From Treponema primitia ZAS-1 (GTDB lineage Bacteria > Spirochaetota > Spirochaetia > Treponematales > Breznakiellaceae), in assembly GCF_000297095.1 (NCBI RefSeq), contig NZ_AEEA01000071.1, positions 1 to 37,519 of the forward strand: a DNA stretch of 37,519 nucleotides, read 5' to 3'. The notes under the pieces are model-generated. The model saw only the letters and a list, made by a program, of their open reading frames with translations, was not told the origin of the DNA and ran no database searches. This document shows positions 1 to 7,661 of the stretch, piece by piece (within the stretch, counting starts at the first letter, position 1; every line of letters starts with the position of its first letter). The translations under genes were made by a program, and so were the position numbers.

Positions 1-9
1 TTGCATTTA

Positions 10-1341
10 TCACGGCATACTCCTGACTAGATCGGCTTCATTGATATTGAGGGCGGATGAAAGTTCCAGCATCATTTTTTTATAGGCCAAGCGATCATCC
101 AGAAGCTGTTGCCGGGCTTTGGTCATTTCATTCCGGCTGTCCTCCAGAACCAGGGATTCCACGGCGCCGTTCCGGAAACCCTGTTCGGTCAGCTCATAGG
201 TTCGTTCCGCCAGCTGTACCCTGAGCTGTGATATCTCGATGTTGCCCCAGGAATTTCTAAGGTTCGTGGTAAGGGACCGGATCGCCGTCATAGCTTCATT
301 TTCGGTATTTTTCAGATCCAGCCGCGCCTTTTCAATATCCGTGTTGGCGGTCCTGATGGTTTGGTTGGCCTTTGTCCCGGGGATCCAGCTTTCAAGGGGG
401 ATACTCAGGGTAAGGCTGCCGCTCAGTCTGTCGGAAAAATTTTCGTTTATGTCATTGCCCGAAGAATCGCCCTGCCATCGCCCAGCCAGGCTGAGGGACG
501 GGGCGCGGCCATTCCTGGTTTTCTGCAGTTCCACAAGTTCGAGCTTTTCAATCTCCTGGCGCGCTCTGATAATGTCCGGCCGGGAGGAGAGATGTTCCCG
601 GATCAGATCCTCCGTTTCCGCTTCAAGCCGGGTGATAGCTATTTCACCCTCCAAAATCACCGGGGTATTCTGATCCAGACCTAAGAGGACGAGAAATTTT
701 CCCAGGTTATCCGCATAGCTTGCCTCGGCTCTGCTCAAATCCAAGTGAGCGGTTTCCGCGCTGAGCTGACTTTGCAGGTACCCAAGTTCCCCGATCATGC
801 CGTTCCGAAAACTGGTACGGCTTTTTTCCAGCTGCTGTTCCGCCAGTTTCCGGGTCCCCTCCAGGAGGGAAAGTTTTTCCTTTTCGGCAATCAGGGAATA
901 AAAGGTCCCGCTGATCCCTATCCCCAGGACCCGCCGGGCATTTTCGTAAGCCAATAAACTGGTTTGGTAATCCAGCTTGGTTATCCGCATCGCCGGGGAG
1001 AGGGTGGAATTGAGCTGGAAGGAAAGCCCCATGGATGCGGTATAGTTCAGGTTATCAGAGGAGCCCTGGAAGCCATCGCCGCTGAAAAGGGGGGTCCCGT
1101 AGCTCAACCCCAGGCTGGTACTGATGCCGGGGAAGAGCTCCGACCACAAACGGTTTGCCGCATATTCGGCGTTGCTAAGGTCTATAAACCGTTTCTGCAG
1201 ATCGATACTGTTCTCCTGGGCCAATTCCACGGCCCGGTCCAGGTTAAGGGCTATGGGCGGAGACGATTCCTGGGATGAAACCGGGGAAGCGGAAATCAAC
1301 AGAAAAAGTGCTAAAAATCCGCAAAGGGAGACTGATTTCAT
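10..1341 (-). CDS. TolC-family outer-membrane efflux protein
   Basis: A 443-residue protein with a clear Sec signal peptide (MKSVSLCGFLALFLLISASP, cleavage near residue 23). The rest is long heptad-rich helices typical of the outer membrane efflux protein (OEP/TolC) family, arranged as two similar halves with RxEQ/LEK-rich coiled coils. The usual family length is 420-500 residues, so it looks complete. Such proteins form the trimeric outer-membrane exit duct of tripartite efflux or type I secretion systems. The inner-membrane and adaptor partners would lie downstream, beyond the left edge of the window, since the gene reads out of it. The start at 1341 has a GGAG ten bases upstream. The substrate cannot be told from the sequence. 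Confidence 0.85.
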   Translation of the reverse strand: MKSVSLCGFLALFLLISASPVSSQESSPPIALNLDRAVELAQENSIDLQKRFIDLSNAEYAANRLWSELFPGISTSLGLSYGTPLFSGDGFQGSSDNLNYTASMGLSFQLNSTLSPAMRITKLDYQTSLLAYENARRVLGIGISGTFYSLIAEKEKLSLLEGTRKLAEQQLEKSRTSFRNGMIGELGYLQSQLSAETAHLDLSRAEASYADNLGKFLVLLGLDQNTPVILEGEIAITRLEAETEDLIREHLSSRPDIIRARQEIEKLELVELQKTRNGRAPSLSLAGRWQGDSSGNDINENFSDRLSGSLTLSIPLESWIPGTKANQTIRTANTDIEKARLDLKNTENEAMTAIRSLTTNLRNSWGNIEISQLRVQLAERTYELTEQGFRNGAVESLVLEDSRNEMTKARQQLLDDRLAYKKMMLELSSALNINEADLVRSMP

Positions 1342-1546
1342 CTATAAAATACTCCATTATAAAACCAGGGTTATTTTACCAAAATTGGGGCCATGCCGCC
1401 AGTAGAGTATATACCCCGGATCTCTACAGAATATATCATGCAAGAACTGTGCCAAGTACTTTTTCAAGGTAATAGTATGTAATGTAGGCGGTTTTATCCC
1501 TTTCATGGCAGCCAAGGTGTGTAAAATGTTCCCGGTTCATGAATTA

Positions 1547-1574
1547 TTTACACAGTTACCAATTGTAGTATACT
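1547..1574 (+). promoter_or_regulatory. Candidate sigma70-type promoter of the DUF1638 gene
   Basis: TTTACA at 1547-1552 and TATACT at 1569-1574 are separated by 16 bases. Each differs from consensus at one position. The expected transcription start (about 1581) lies only a few bases before the ATG at 1584, so the message could be leaderless or nearly so. No convincing Shine-Dalgarno precedes this ATG. Confidence 0.4.
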
Positions 1575-1583
1575 GATAGAAGC

Positions 1584-2183
1584 ATGAATAAGCAGCCAAT
1601 ATCCGTGTTATCCTGCGGCATTTACCGGTTGGAACTCGAAAAGATACTTCCGGAGATTCAGGCGGAGCTCGGGACCGATTTGCATATAAACTACCTGCCC
1701 CCGGCTTTGGACGTGAATGAAAACCGTTTGGCAACGGCGATCACCGAAGGTTTGCAAGCGTTTGAGCACAAGCAATCCCTGCTCCTCTACGGCCGCATGT
1801 GTCACACCGATATGGCGGGGATAACCAAGGATACGGGCGCCCTGTATCCCCGGACGGCTAACTGTGTTGAAGCTTTCCTGAGCCCGGAAAAGAAAAAAGA
1901 GATGGACGCCACGGGGAATGTATACTACCTGACCATGAGCGGGCTCAAACTTTGGCGGGAGATCTACCAGCAGGGTCACGGCTGGGATGCGGTTGATGCA
2001 CGGATAAATTTCGGCTCCTTTGATAAGATCGTCGTGTTGGATTGCGGCCTTTTTGAAATTACCGATGAGGAGCTGTTTGACTTCTTCGAGTTTACCCAGG
2101 TTCCGGTTGAGGTGATGCCCATAAGCCTGGACTACTTCAAGGGCGTGGTTCTCGATATTTGCCGGAAGCTATTGGCTTCATAA
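1584..2183 (+). CDS. DUF1638 family protein
   Basis: A 199-residue soluble protein without signal peptide or membrane segment. Features recalled for DUF1638 are visible: an N-terminal beta strand ending in SCGIYRLELEK, a central LLLYGRMCH, then NCVEAFLSPEKK and YYLTMSGLKLW, with conserved cysteines at several of these points. The family is of unknown biochemical function. Members often sit beside corrinoid-dependent methyltransferase genes, but none is seen here. The gene is monocistronic, divergent from the tolC-like gene and convergent with the DUF4130 gene, whose stop lies 8 bases away. Family assignment rests on recalled motif patterns, not a profile search. Confidence 0.65.
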   Translation: MNKQPISVLSCGIYRLELEKILPEIQAELGTDLHINYLPPALDVNENRLATAITEGLQAFEHKQSLLLYGRMCHTDMAGITKDTGALYPRTANCVEAFLSPEKKKEMDATGNVYYLTMSGLKLWREIYQQGHGWDAVDARINFGSFDKIVVLDCGLFEITDEELFDFFEFTQVPVEVMPISLDYFKGVVLDICRKLLAS

Positions 2184-2190
2184 CCGGCGT

Positions 2191-3177
2191 CTACTCTCTT
2201 AGTTCCGGCAAATACTTCCAGTAACGTTTGGGCATGAACTGCCGCTGGAGTTGGGGGTTGCTCCGGCTTTCGTTATTAACAACCCTGTGGTAGTTACGCC
2301 AGAGATCTTCCCACGGGTCGTTCTTTCTGGGAGTATCGCTACCGGGGACAGCGATACTGTGCGGGGAACTCCGTTGCAAAATGCGGGGCAGATCTTCCAG
2401 GGAGATGAGCCGGGCTTCTTTGCCCGGGGCGCGGGCCAGGGCCAGGGAGCGCCGTTCATCGATGATCACCCAGGGTGTTTCCCCGAAGCGCAGGGTAAAG
2501 TGGTCCGCCAGGCCGGGAAGGACGAAATGGTCCGGGGTACAACAGGCCAGGTAGATACCGGAGGAAGCGGGTGAAAACCGGAGCAGCCCCCGGAGCCGGT
2601 CCAGTTCTTTCCAGACCCTGTAGGCGGCGCTGAGTACCGCCTGGACATCCGGGTCTCCCCGGTCGGCTGCGGCGGTTTCCGCCCCTTCGCGGGCGCCCGG
2701 GGACTTGAGGCCCCCCGGCGCGTCCTGCCCTGCGGCCAAGACCTTCCAGGCAAAACGGATAAGCTCCGCCTCTATGGGGAGTTCGCTCATCCAGCCGTGG
2801 ACAAAGCGGTCATAGGCGTTGGCGGAAAGTTCGTAGAGACGCCGGGCAGCGGGTATGTCCGGAGGGGAACCGCTGCTTACAACGCAGCTACCCGTGTATA
2901 CCGAAGGTTTAAAGCTTATGGTCTGGGCGGAGGATGCCGGGACCTCGCCGGATGCGGTTTCCGTACCGCGGGAAGCTTCGCTGGAAGTACCGCCATCGAA
3001 CAGGTCCGGCTGGGCGGCGGGGGCTTGGGCGGTATCCACCGGCTGGGTTTTCCAGCCCTGGCGGAGGGGGCCGTGAACATGATCCGGAATGGCAGCCTCC
3101 GGGTCCAGGGACCGGCAGATGCGATCAAGAACGGTGAAGAGCCCTTCCAGGGTACCGTCGTAGGTGTATTCGATCAT
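2191..3177 (-). CDS. DUF4130 / TIGR03915-type putative DNA metabolism protein, partner of the radical SAM protein at 6035-7300
   Basis: A 328-residue soluble protein. The N-terminus (MIEYTYDGTLEGLFTVLDR) and the C-terminal block (DPWEDLWRNYHRVVNNESR, then QRQFMPKRYWKYLPEL) match the conserved ends of the DUF4130 family. That family is named a probable DNA metabolism protein because it almost always co-occurs with a radical SAM/helix-hairpin-helix protein. The partner is present three genes away. Residues about 50-110 are a low-complexity Ala/Ser/Thr/Gly-rich linker that looks inserted and makes the protein somewhat longer than usual. The ATG at 3177 is preceded by AGAGG eight bases upstream. 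The exact reaction is not established; a role in DNA modification or repair is family-level inference. Confidence 0.8.
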   Translation of the reverse strand: MIEYTYDGTLEGLFTVLDRICRSLDPEAAIPDHVHGPLRQGWKTQPVDTAQAPAAQPDLFDGGTSSEASRGTETASGEVPASSAQTISFKPSVYTGSCVVSSGSPPDIPAARRLYELSANAYDRFVHGWMSELPIEAELIRFAWKVLAAGQDAPGGLKSPGAREGAETAAADRGDPDVQAVLSAAYRVWKELDRLRGLLRFSPASSGIYLACCTPDHFVLPGLADHFTLRFGETPWVIIDERRSLALARAPGKEARLISLEDLPRILQRSSPHSIAVPGSDTPRKNDPWEDLWRNYHRVVNNESRSNPQLQRQFMPKRYWKYLPELRE

Positions 3178-3191
3178 ACCAAAAACCTCTG

Positions 3192-3225
3192 AACATACTA
3201 TACAGAAGTTTAGTAATTATAACAA
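3192..3225 (-). promoter_or_regulatory. Promoter/operator of the DUF4130 gene, shared with the radical SAM gene
   Basis: Read on the minus strand, TTGTTA (3225-3220) and TATAGT (3202-3197) are 17 bases apart. The 13-base plus-strand string AACATACTATACA at 3192-3204, which covers the -10 box, recurs exactly at 7302-7314 in front of the radical SAM partner gene. This suggests a common promoter and possibly a common operator. Confidence 0.55.
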
Positions 3226-3232
3226 GATGCGA

Positions 3233-3277
3233 ATTAAGAATAACCACGGACCTCACGGACTAATTAATGAATGATTC
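3233..3277. repeat. Dispersed repeat copy, left (degenerate)
   Basis: The segment containing GAATAACCACGGACC, CACGG and ACTAATTAATGA closely matches the reverse complement of the palindromic element at 23206-23300. Here the second arm is only weakly preserved (a CCCGGTGGTTTTTA near 3291-3304). It lies between the M24 peptidase stop and the DUF4130 promoter, in otherwise gene-free sequence. Confidence 0.55.
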
Positions 3278-3354
3278 TTGCTGCCTGAATTCCCGGTGGT
3301 TTTTATGGCGACATTTTCCAATTCTTTATAATGCAAGGAATTACATAATTTGAA

Positions 3355-4557
3355 TTATCGTTCTTGTCCGCCGACTCTGATAATATTCCGGCCGCCGCCG
3401 GTGATGCACTGCCCGCCGCCGGGGGTTACGATAAAGGTTTCTTCTACTCCGGCCATGCCGATACCGGGGACGCCCTTCTTCGGCTCCAGGGCGATTACCA
3501 TGTTCTCCTCCAGGGGATCGTCAAAGCCCTTGGCGATTACCGGAAACTCGTCGACGTTGATGCCCACCCCGTGGCCCAGGAATTTTACCCGGTGTTGGTT
3601 ATCAACCCCCATAAAACAGTCCCGGTCCTTTTCCGATAGGCCGGCGATAATATCCTGGTATATTTGTGAGGGTATTTCACCGGGCCGCAGCCGTTCCGCT
3701 GTCCGCCGCAGAATATCAAGGCAGAGGCTGTGGGCCGCGGCAAGTTCCACAGGCGGTTCGGCGCCGAACATATAGACCTGGGTCTTGTCGGTGTAGTACC
3801 CATGCATGCCAAAGGCGACATCAACGAAAACCGGATCGCCCTGTTTGAGTTTTCTCCCGCCGCTTCCCGACAGGGGATTCCCCGGGCTGGAACCCTTGCC
3901 GCCGCCGGGGCCGTCAAAAGCGGAGGGCAGCAGGGAATTGGTTCCAAAGCCTATCTGCCCTGCGGTCAGTTCAACCTGGTTTTGATGGAACCTCGGTATG
4001 CCGTGATAGCCCATGGTATACAGTTGACGGATCATTTCGCCCATAAAATCAGCTTCGCTTATGCCGTCCCGGAGCAGGGTAGGGACCAGCTCTTCTAACA
4101 ATAGCCGGTGCTGTTCCGCAGATTGCTTGAGCCAATGAATTTCGTAGGGGGACTTTACTCCCCGGACTGTCCTAATAAGGGTGTCGAGAAAATTGATTGA
4201 ACTAATCTTAAAACATTTTTTTAGCCGTTCCAAAACCACCACCGGCAGGGTGTCCCCTTCGATATACAGGGCGCCAAGATCCCCGCCGTTTTTTTCCGCC
4301 ATGTCCCGGTAGCTGTTAATCTGCATAATATCGCTTAGGGGCGATTCCGCTTTTGCTCCCTGGTAACTGCGCCGTACGCCGTAGAGATAGCTCCCGTCTT
4401 TATAAATCAGCAATATCCCGTTCTGTATGGTGCCGGTAAAATAGTATTGATTAGCATTTTCAAAGATCACCGCCGTGTCCCAGCCGGGGCAGCGTTCATG
4501 CATCATGACGGTAAATTTTGCGCGGCGCTGTTCAAGTTCCTGTAGGGTCAGCTCCAT
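3355..4557 (-). CDS. M24-family metallopeptidase (Xaa-Pro aminopeptidase-like)
   Basis: A 400-residue cytoplasmic protein with the two-domain layout of prolidase/aminopeptidase P: an N-terminal creatinase-like domain (about 1-140) and a pita-bread catalytic domain (about 150-400). The five metal ligands can be placed: Asp246 (FVDVAFG), Asp257 (YYTDKTQ), His329 (LGHGVGINVDEFP), Glu358 (ALEPKKG) and Glu372 (GVEETF). It should therefore be an active di-metal enzyme removing N-terminal residues ahead of proline or acting on a related dipeptide. A glycine-rich insertion near residues 218-236 is unusual. The ATG at 4557 follows the upstream beta-barrel gene by one base, so the two are co-transcribed and probably translationally coupled. 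The precise peptide substrate is unknown. Confidence 0.88.
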   Translation of the reverse strand: MELTLQELEQRRAKFTVMMHERCPGWDTAVIFENANQYYFTGTIQNGILLIYKDGSYLYGVRRSYQGAKAESPLSDIMQINSYRDMAEKNGGDLGALYIEGDTLPVVVLERLKKCFKISSINFLDTLIRTVRGVKSPYEIHWLKQSAEQHRLLLEELVPTLLRDGISEADFMGEMIRQLYTMGYHGIPRFHQNQVELTAGQIGFGTNSLLPSAFDGPGGGKGSSPGNPLSGSGGRKLKQGDPVFVDVAFGMHGYYTDKTQVYMFGAEPPVELAAAHSLCLDILRRTAERLRPGEIPSQIYQDIIAGLSEKDRDCFMGVDNQHRVKFLGHGVGINVDEFPVIAKGFDDPLEENMVIALEPKKGVPGIGMAGVEETFIVTPGGGQCITGGGRNIIRVGGQER

Positions 4558-4558
4558 C

Positions 4559-5338
4559 CTATTTCTTGTCCGTAAACCGGTATCCCACGCTGGTTCTTAG
4601 GGTTGGGCCTCCGGTTAAGCCCGCAAGGGTGATGTCCGAAGTGTGAAATTTGTTTTTTGTCATCTCCAGGGCTCCTGTTTCGTAGGCAGTTTGCAGCCGG
4701 AAGCTGAATAAAAGTTCGTTCCGCAGGAACAGGCGTTCTGTGAGTTGATAATCAAGGCCCGCGCCAAGGTCTACCGTAAGGGAATTCCAAGTCGAAAGGT
4801 CGTAGGAATTACCATTTTTATCCAGATCCTCGTCCAGTTCCCCCTTGGTCCGATCATGTACGGTATCTCCGTCGGGGGTCCGCTGTTCCAATAGGGCTAT
4901 CTGAACTTCAACACCCAGCAAGGGAAACCATGTGATTTTTTCATTAACCCTAAAAGGGCGTTTCCCCAACAGAGAAACGCCCAAAATCATCTCCGTACCG
5001 ATTCCTGTTTCATCGGAGACGCTTTCCCAGGAGCCGCCTTCAAGCTTTTGGTCCATTGTTTCCCCATAGGAGTTCTGTCCCCCCCGGAGCGATAGGGCGA
5101 TTTCCGTGTAGGTTGCATCAAAAAACAGGAACCCCCCATAATTAAAGCGGTCCATGGTCTGGATCGATTTTATATTCCCGTCTATTTCGGTATCTAAAGA
5201 ACCCTCAGCGTCCAGGGTGTACCGGGTAAAGGTATAACCCAGGGTACTGCCGCCTCCGGCGCTTAAAGGAAAGGGCGCTCCATGGAGACCCATGACCAAA
5301 AGGACCGTAAAAAACAAAAAGGACAAAATTTTCTTCAT
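4559..5338 (-). CDS. Predicted outer-membrane beta-barrel protein, function unknown
   Basis: A 259-residue protein with a Sec signal peptide (MKKILSFLFFTVLLVMGLHG, cleavage about residue 20) and no lipobox. The mature part alternates polar and hydrophobic residues in short strands with Gly/Asp/Asn turns. It ends in an aromatic-containing strand (RTSVGYRF followed by TDKK), as expected for an outer-membrane barrel of the OmpA-N or porin-like type. No enzyme motif is visible. It is the first gene of a two-gene operon with the M24 peptidase. The minus-strand TTGACA (5374-5369) upstream could be its -35 box. I recognise no specific family. Confidence 0.6.
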   Translation of the reverse strand: MKKILSFLFFTVLLVMGLHGAPFPLSAGGGSTLGYTFTRYTLDAEGSLDTEIDGNIKSIQTMDRFNYGGFLFFDATYTEIALSLRGGQNSYGETMDQKLEGGSWESVSDETGIGTEMILGVSLLGKRPFRVNEKITWFPLLGVEVQIALLEQRTPDGDTVHDRTKGELDEDLDKNGNSYDLSTWNSLTVDLGAGLDYQLTERLFLRNELLFSFRLQTAYETGALEMTKNKFHTSDITLAGLTGGPTLRTSVGYRFTDKK

Positions 5339-5406
5339 TTGTAGGATGTTGAACAGAATTCAGCTTTCTGTCAATATAAAATTGATTTTTTTATGAGGAG
5401 AAAGAA
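5339..5406. promoter_or_regulatory. Divergent promoter region between barrel protein and lipoprotein genes
   Basis: This 68-base gap must drive both flanking genes. On the minus strand a perfect TTGACA (5374-5369) is followed 17 bases later only by a weak CAACAT. On the plus strand a TATAAA (5375-5380) lacks a -35 box at proper distance. A strong GAGGAG (5395-5400) is the ribosome binding site of the lipoprotein gene. Confidence 0.3.
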
Positions 5407-6018
5407 ATGCAAAGGAAAATGATTCTTCCGGGTCTTGGAGTGGCCATTACCCTTTTAAGCCTGTTGTTTTTTACCGCTTGTTCAACGGACGGTGGTGATT
5501 GTGATTGTGATTATAATGGTGATTATAATGGTGATGATACTGATGATGATACTAGTTTTACGGTAACTATCGGGCAGGTCGAGATAACTAATATTCCTCA
5601 AACAGTAGGGGATAATGATTCTTTTAAAGTCTTCATACAGCTTTCTACAGGTACGACTGCAGCCGCCGGCTATGTTGCTAAAGGCGCTATTGAGATTGGA
5701 GATGAAACTCCCAGTGGGTTCTTCGACCCCAATGATCAGCCTTGGAGCGGTACAGGAAAATACAATGTAGCGATAGTGATCAGTCCCAGAGCGGTAACAA
5801 AATGGCAGGATATTGCGGTGTATGGCGCCCAGAACAAAACCTTTTCTTCCGGAAAAATGAGTTTTAATTTGTCTTCCCTAATAAAGTTAAATGTGCTTAT
5901 GCCTTCCCAGGTTAAACAACTATTTAACGGAGAAGGGGTTACCGACCCCACTCAGAAGGGTATTATCTGCGTACCCGAGTCCGGTATTGATTATCCGCCG
6001 GAGCTAGAGAAACAATAG
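5407..6018 (+). CDS. Hypothetical lipoprotein with Asp/Asn-rich repeat
   Basis: A 203-residue protein with a lipoprotein signal (LLSLLFFTAC, lipidated Cys about 25) followed directly by an acidic low-complexity stretch of C-D, Y-N-G-D and D-D-T repeats (about residues 31-50). The remaining about 150 residues contain predicted beta strands and no motif I can name. The gene is more AT-rich than its neighbours and stands alone between two minus-strand genes. It begins with ATG behind a good GAGGAG. It probably encodes a surface or periplasmic lipoprotein; the function is unknown. Confidence 0.65.
   Translation: MQRKMILPGLGVAITLLSLLFFTACSTDGGDCDCDYNGDYNGDDTDDDTSFTVTIGQVEITNIPQTVGDNDSFKVFIQLSTGTTAAAGYVAKGAIEIGDETPSGFFDPNDQPWSGTGKYNVAIVISPRAVTKWQDIAVYGAQNKTFSSGKMSFNLSSLIKLNVLMPSQVKQLFNGEGVTDPTQKGIICVPESGIDYPPELEKQ
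5497..5556 (+). repeat. In-frame short tandem repeats in the lipoprotein gene
   Basis: Successive direct repeats GATTGT (2-3 copies, degenerate), GATTATAATGGT (2 copies) and GATGATACT (2 copies) encode the acidic segment just after the lipidated cysteine. All units are multiples of three bases, so slippage would change linker length rather than frame. Confidence 0.6.
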
Positions 6019-6034
6019 TTTTTTCAGTAATCAT

Positions 6035-7300
6035 TTAAAACTCAAACAGCGGCAGCTGTAACCCCGCGCCGTCCTGGTCCGACAACATGCGGCGTATCCG
6101 TTTGGGGTCCTCCGGCCGGTCGATGTAGGAGGCGCCCAGGGTGACGAAGTACCGGGCCCGCTTGAGGCTGATCCCCAGGCGGCGCAGCCCATCGAAGCTG
6201 AGGGACCGGATCCGCCGGACTTCCAGGATGCGCCGGGCGGATGTGGCGCCGATGCCGGGAACCCGGAGCAGTTCCTCGTAATCCGCCCTTTGCAAATCTA
6301 TGGGAAAGTGGTCTATGTGACGGAGCGCCCAGGCGGTTTTGGGGTCCACGTGGTGGTCCAGGTAGGGGGTGTCCTCCAGTATTTCTGCGGGGTTGAAGTG
6401 GTAGAACCGCATGAGCCAGTCCGCCTGATAGAGCCGGTGTTCCCGTACCAGGGGCGGGCCGGGAATGTCCGGCAGCCGGGGATCGCTGATCCCCCCACGG
6501 CCGGGAACACCAACGGGGATGAAGGCGGAGTAGTAGACCCGCCGCATGGAGAACTTCCGGTACAGTGCGCCGGATAGCCCGATGATGGTCCGGTCATCCT
6601 CTTCGCTGGCCCCCACGATGAGCTGGGTACTCTGGCCTGCGGGGGCAAACACCGGGGCGGAGCGGATCTTTTTGCGGTCCTCCTCATTTTCCGCGCTATT
6701 CCGGAATACATCCTCAAAGGCCCCTAGGATTACCTTTCCCGATTTCTGAGGCGCCAGGGTTTGGAGGCTTTTGTCCGTGGGCAGCTCAATGTTTGCGCTG
6801 AGCCGGTCCGCCCAGAGCCCCGCCTCGCGGATCAGTTTTTCACCGGAACCGGGGATAATCTTTAGATGGATATAGCCGCCGAAGCCCGCATCTTTCCTGA
6901 GTTTTTTGGCAACGGCGATAAGCTTCTCCATAACCATATCCGGGTCGGTAAAGATCCCCGATGATAGGAAGAGTCCTTCAATATAGTTGCGGCGATAGAA
7001 TTGGCAGGTCAGGTCCACCAGTTCGTCCACCGTAAAGGCGCTCCGCGGGGTATCCGCCGAGGCGCGGTTTACGCAATAGGCGCAATCGAAGCGACAAACA
7101 TTGGAGTAGAGCACCTTGAGGAGGCTGACGCAGCGGCCGTCCCCGGTCCAGCTGTGGCAGACCCCCGCGGGGAGATTCGCCCCGAAGCCCTGCCCCCGCT
7201 CGCCTTTATTTCCGGCAGGAGCGCCGCTTCCGCTGGACGCGCAGGAGGCGTCATACTTTGCTGAGGATGCCAGAACGGATAGTTTCTCTCCTAATTCCAT
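6035..7300 (-). CDS. Radical SAM protein with C-terminal helix-hairpin-helix, putative DNA modification/repair (TIGR03916-type)
   Basis: A 421-residue protein if begun at the ATG at 7300 (MELGEKLSVLAS). The 4Fe-4S cluster motif CRFDCAYC gives Cys69, Cys73 and Cys76. Conserved family segments include QLIVGASEEDD and YYSAFIPV. The C-terminus (about 340-400) carries a helix-hairpin-helix, LLRVPGIGATSARRILEV, a non-specific DNA-binding fold. This matches the radical SAM family paired with DUF4130 proteins, and that partner is at 2191-3177. Pairing, the HhH and the radical SAM core suggest radical chemistry on DNA. The reaction is not known. Two in-frame ATGs upstream (7315 and 7306) overlap the -10 box and lack a ribosome binding site, which is why 7300 is preferred. 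Confidence 0.85.
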   Translation of the reverse strand: MELGEKLSVLASSAKYDASCASSGSGAPAGNKGERGQGFGANLPAGVCHSWTGDGRCVSLLKVLYSNVCRFDCAYCVNRASADTPRSAFTVDELVDLTCQFYRRNYIEGLFLSSGIFTDPDMVMEKLIAVAKKLRKDAGFGGYIHLKIIPGSGEKLIREAGLWADRLSANIELPTDKSLQTLAPQKSGKVILGAFEDVFRNSAENEEDRKKIRSAPVFAPAGQSTQLIVGASEEDDRTIIGLSGALYRKFSMRRVYYSAFIPVGVPGRGGISDPRLPDIPGPPLVREHRLYQADWLMRFYHFNPAEILEDTPYLDHHVDPKTAWALRHIDHFPIDLQRADYEELLRVPGIGATSARRILEVRRIRSLSFDGLRRLGISLKRARYFVTLGASYIDRPEDPKRIRRMLSDQDGAGLQLPLFEF

Positions 7301-7301
7301 A

Positions 7302-7335
7302 AACATACTATACATACGTATAGGATATTTTACAA
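7302..7335 (-). promoter_or_regulatory. Promoter/operator of the radical SAM gene
   Basis: On the minus strand TTGTAA (7335-7330) and TATAGT (7312-7307) are 17 bases apart. The 13 bases AACATACTATACA on the plus strand at 7302-7314 are identical to those at 3192-3204. Transcription from this promoter would begin at about 7300, on or next to the ATG used here, pointing to a leaderless message. Confidence 0.55.
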
Positions 7336-7367
7336 GAGGTTTCGAGCCCGGAGATCCTGTCTCTTTT

Positions 7368-7396
7368 TTGAAAAAATTGGTATATTATAGTAAAAT
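7368..7396 (+). promoter_or_regulatory. Promoter of the TSCPD gene
   Basis: TTGAAA at 7368-7373 and TAAAAT at 7391-7396 are separated by 17 bases, and each box differs from consensus at one position. A GCAGGAG ribosome binding site follows at 7401-7407, just before the ATG at 7413. The start site would be close to the ribosome binding site, so an alternative -10 such as the overlapping TATTAT/TATAGT is possible. Confidence 0.4.
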
Positions 7397-7412
7397 ATCA
7401 GCAGGAGTTTTT

Positions 7413-7661
7413 ATGTACGAATATAAAACCCAGGGAACCTGTTCCAGTAAAATCACGTTTGATATCCGGGATAATAAGGTATACGGCCTGTCTTTTACCG
7501 ATGGCTGTAACGGCAACCTAAGCGGTATATCCATCCTTGCCGAAGGGATGGAAGCCGCCGAGCTTATCAAGCGCCTTAAGGGTGTACGCTGCGGATCGAA
7601 GAAGACATCCTGCCCGGACCAGCTTGCCAAGGCTCTTGAACGGGCGGTAAAGGCGTCTTAA
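7413..7661 (+). CDS. TSCPD domain protein (TIGR03905-type)
   Basis: An 82-residue protein covering essentially just one TSCPD domain. It ends with the name-giving TSCPDQLAKAL motif and contains further conserved cysteines in GTCSS, TDGCNGN and GVRCGSKKTSCPDQ. This spacing is what the small anaerobe family shows, and the domain also occurs at the end of some ribonucleotide reductases. The cysteines suggest metal or redox function, but the role is unknown. An in-frame reading upstream to 7116 exists, but the ATG at 7413 has a strong GCAGGAG and the family begins there (MYEYKTQGTCS). It is a lone gene, convergent with the flavoprotein gene, the two stops overlapping by four bases. Confidence 0.85.
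   Translation: MYEYKTQGTCSSKITFDIRDNKVYGLSFTDGCNGNLSGISILAEGMEAAELIKRLKGVRCGSKKTSCPDQLAKALERAVKAS

Noticed and set aside
1356..1361. Perfect TATAAT on the minus strand before the TolC-like gene
   Set aside because: No acceptable -35 box at 16-18 bases, and the implied start would remove the ribosome binding site, so it was not called a promoter.
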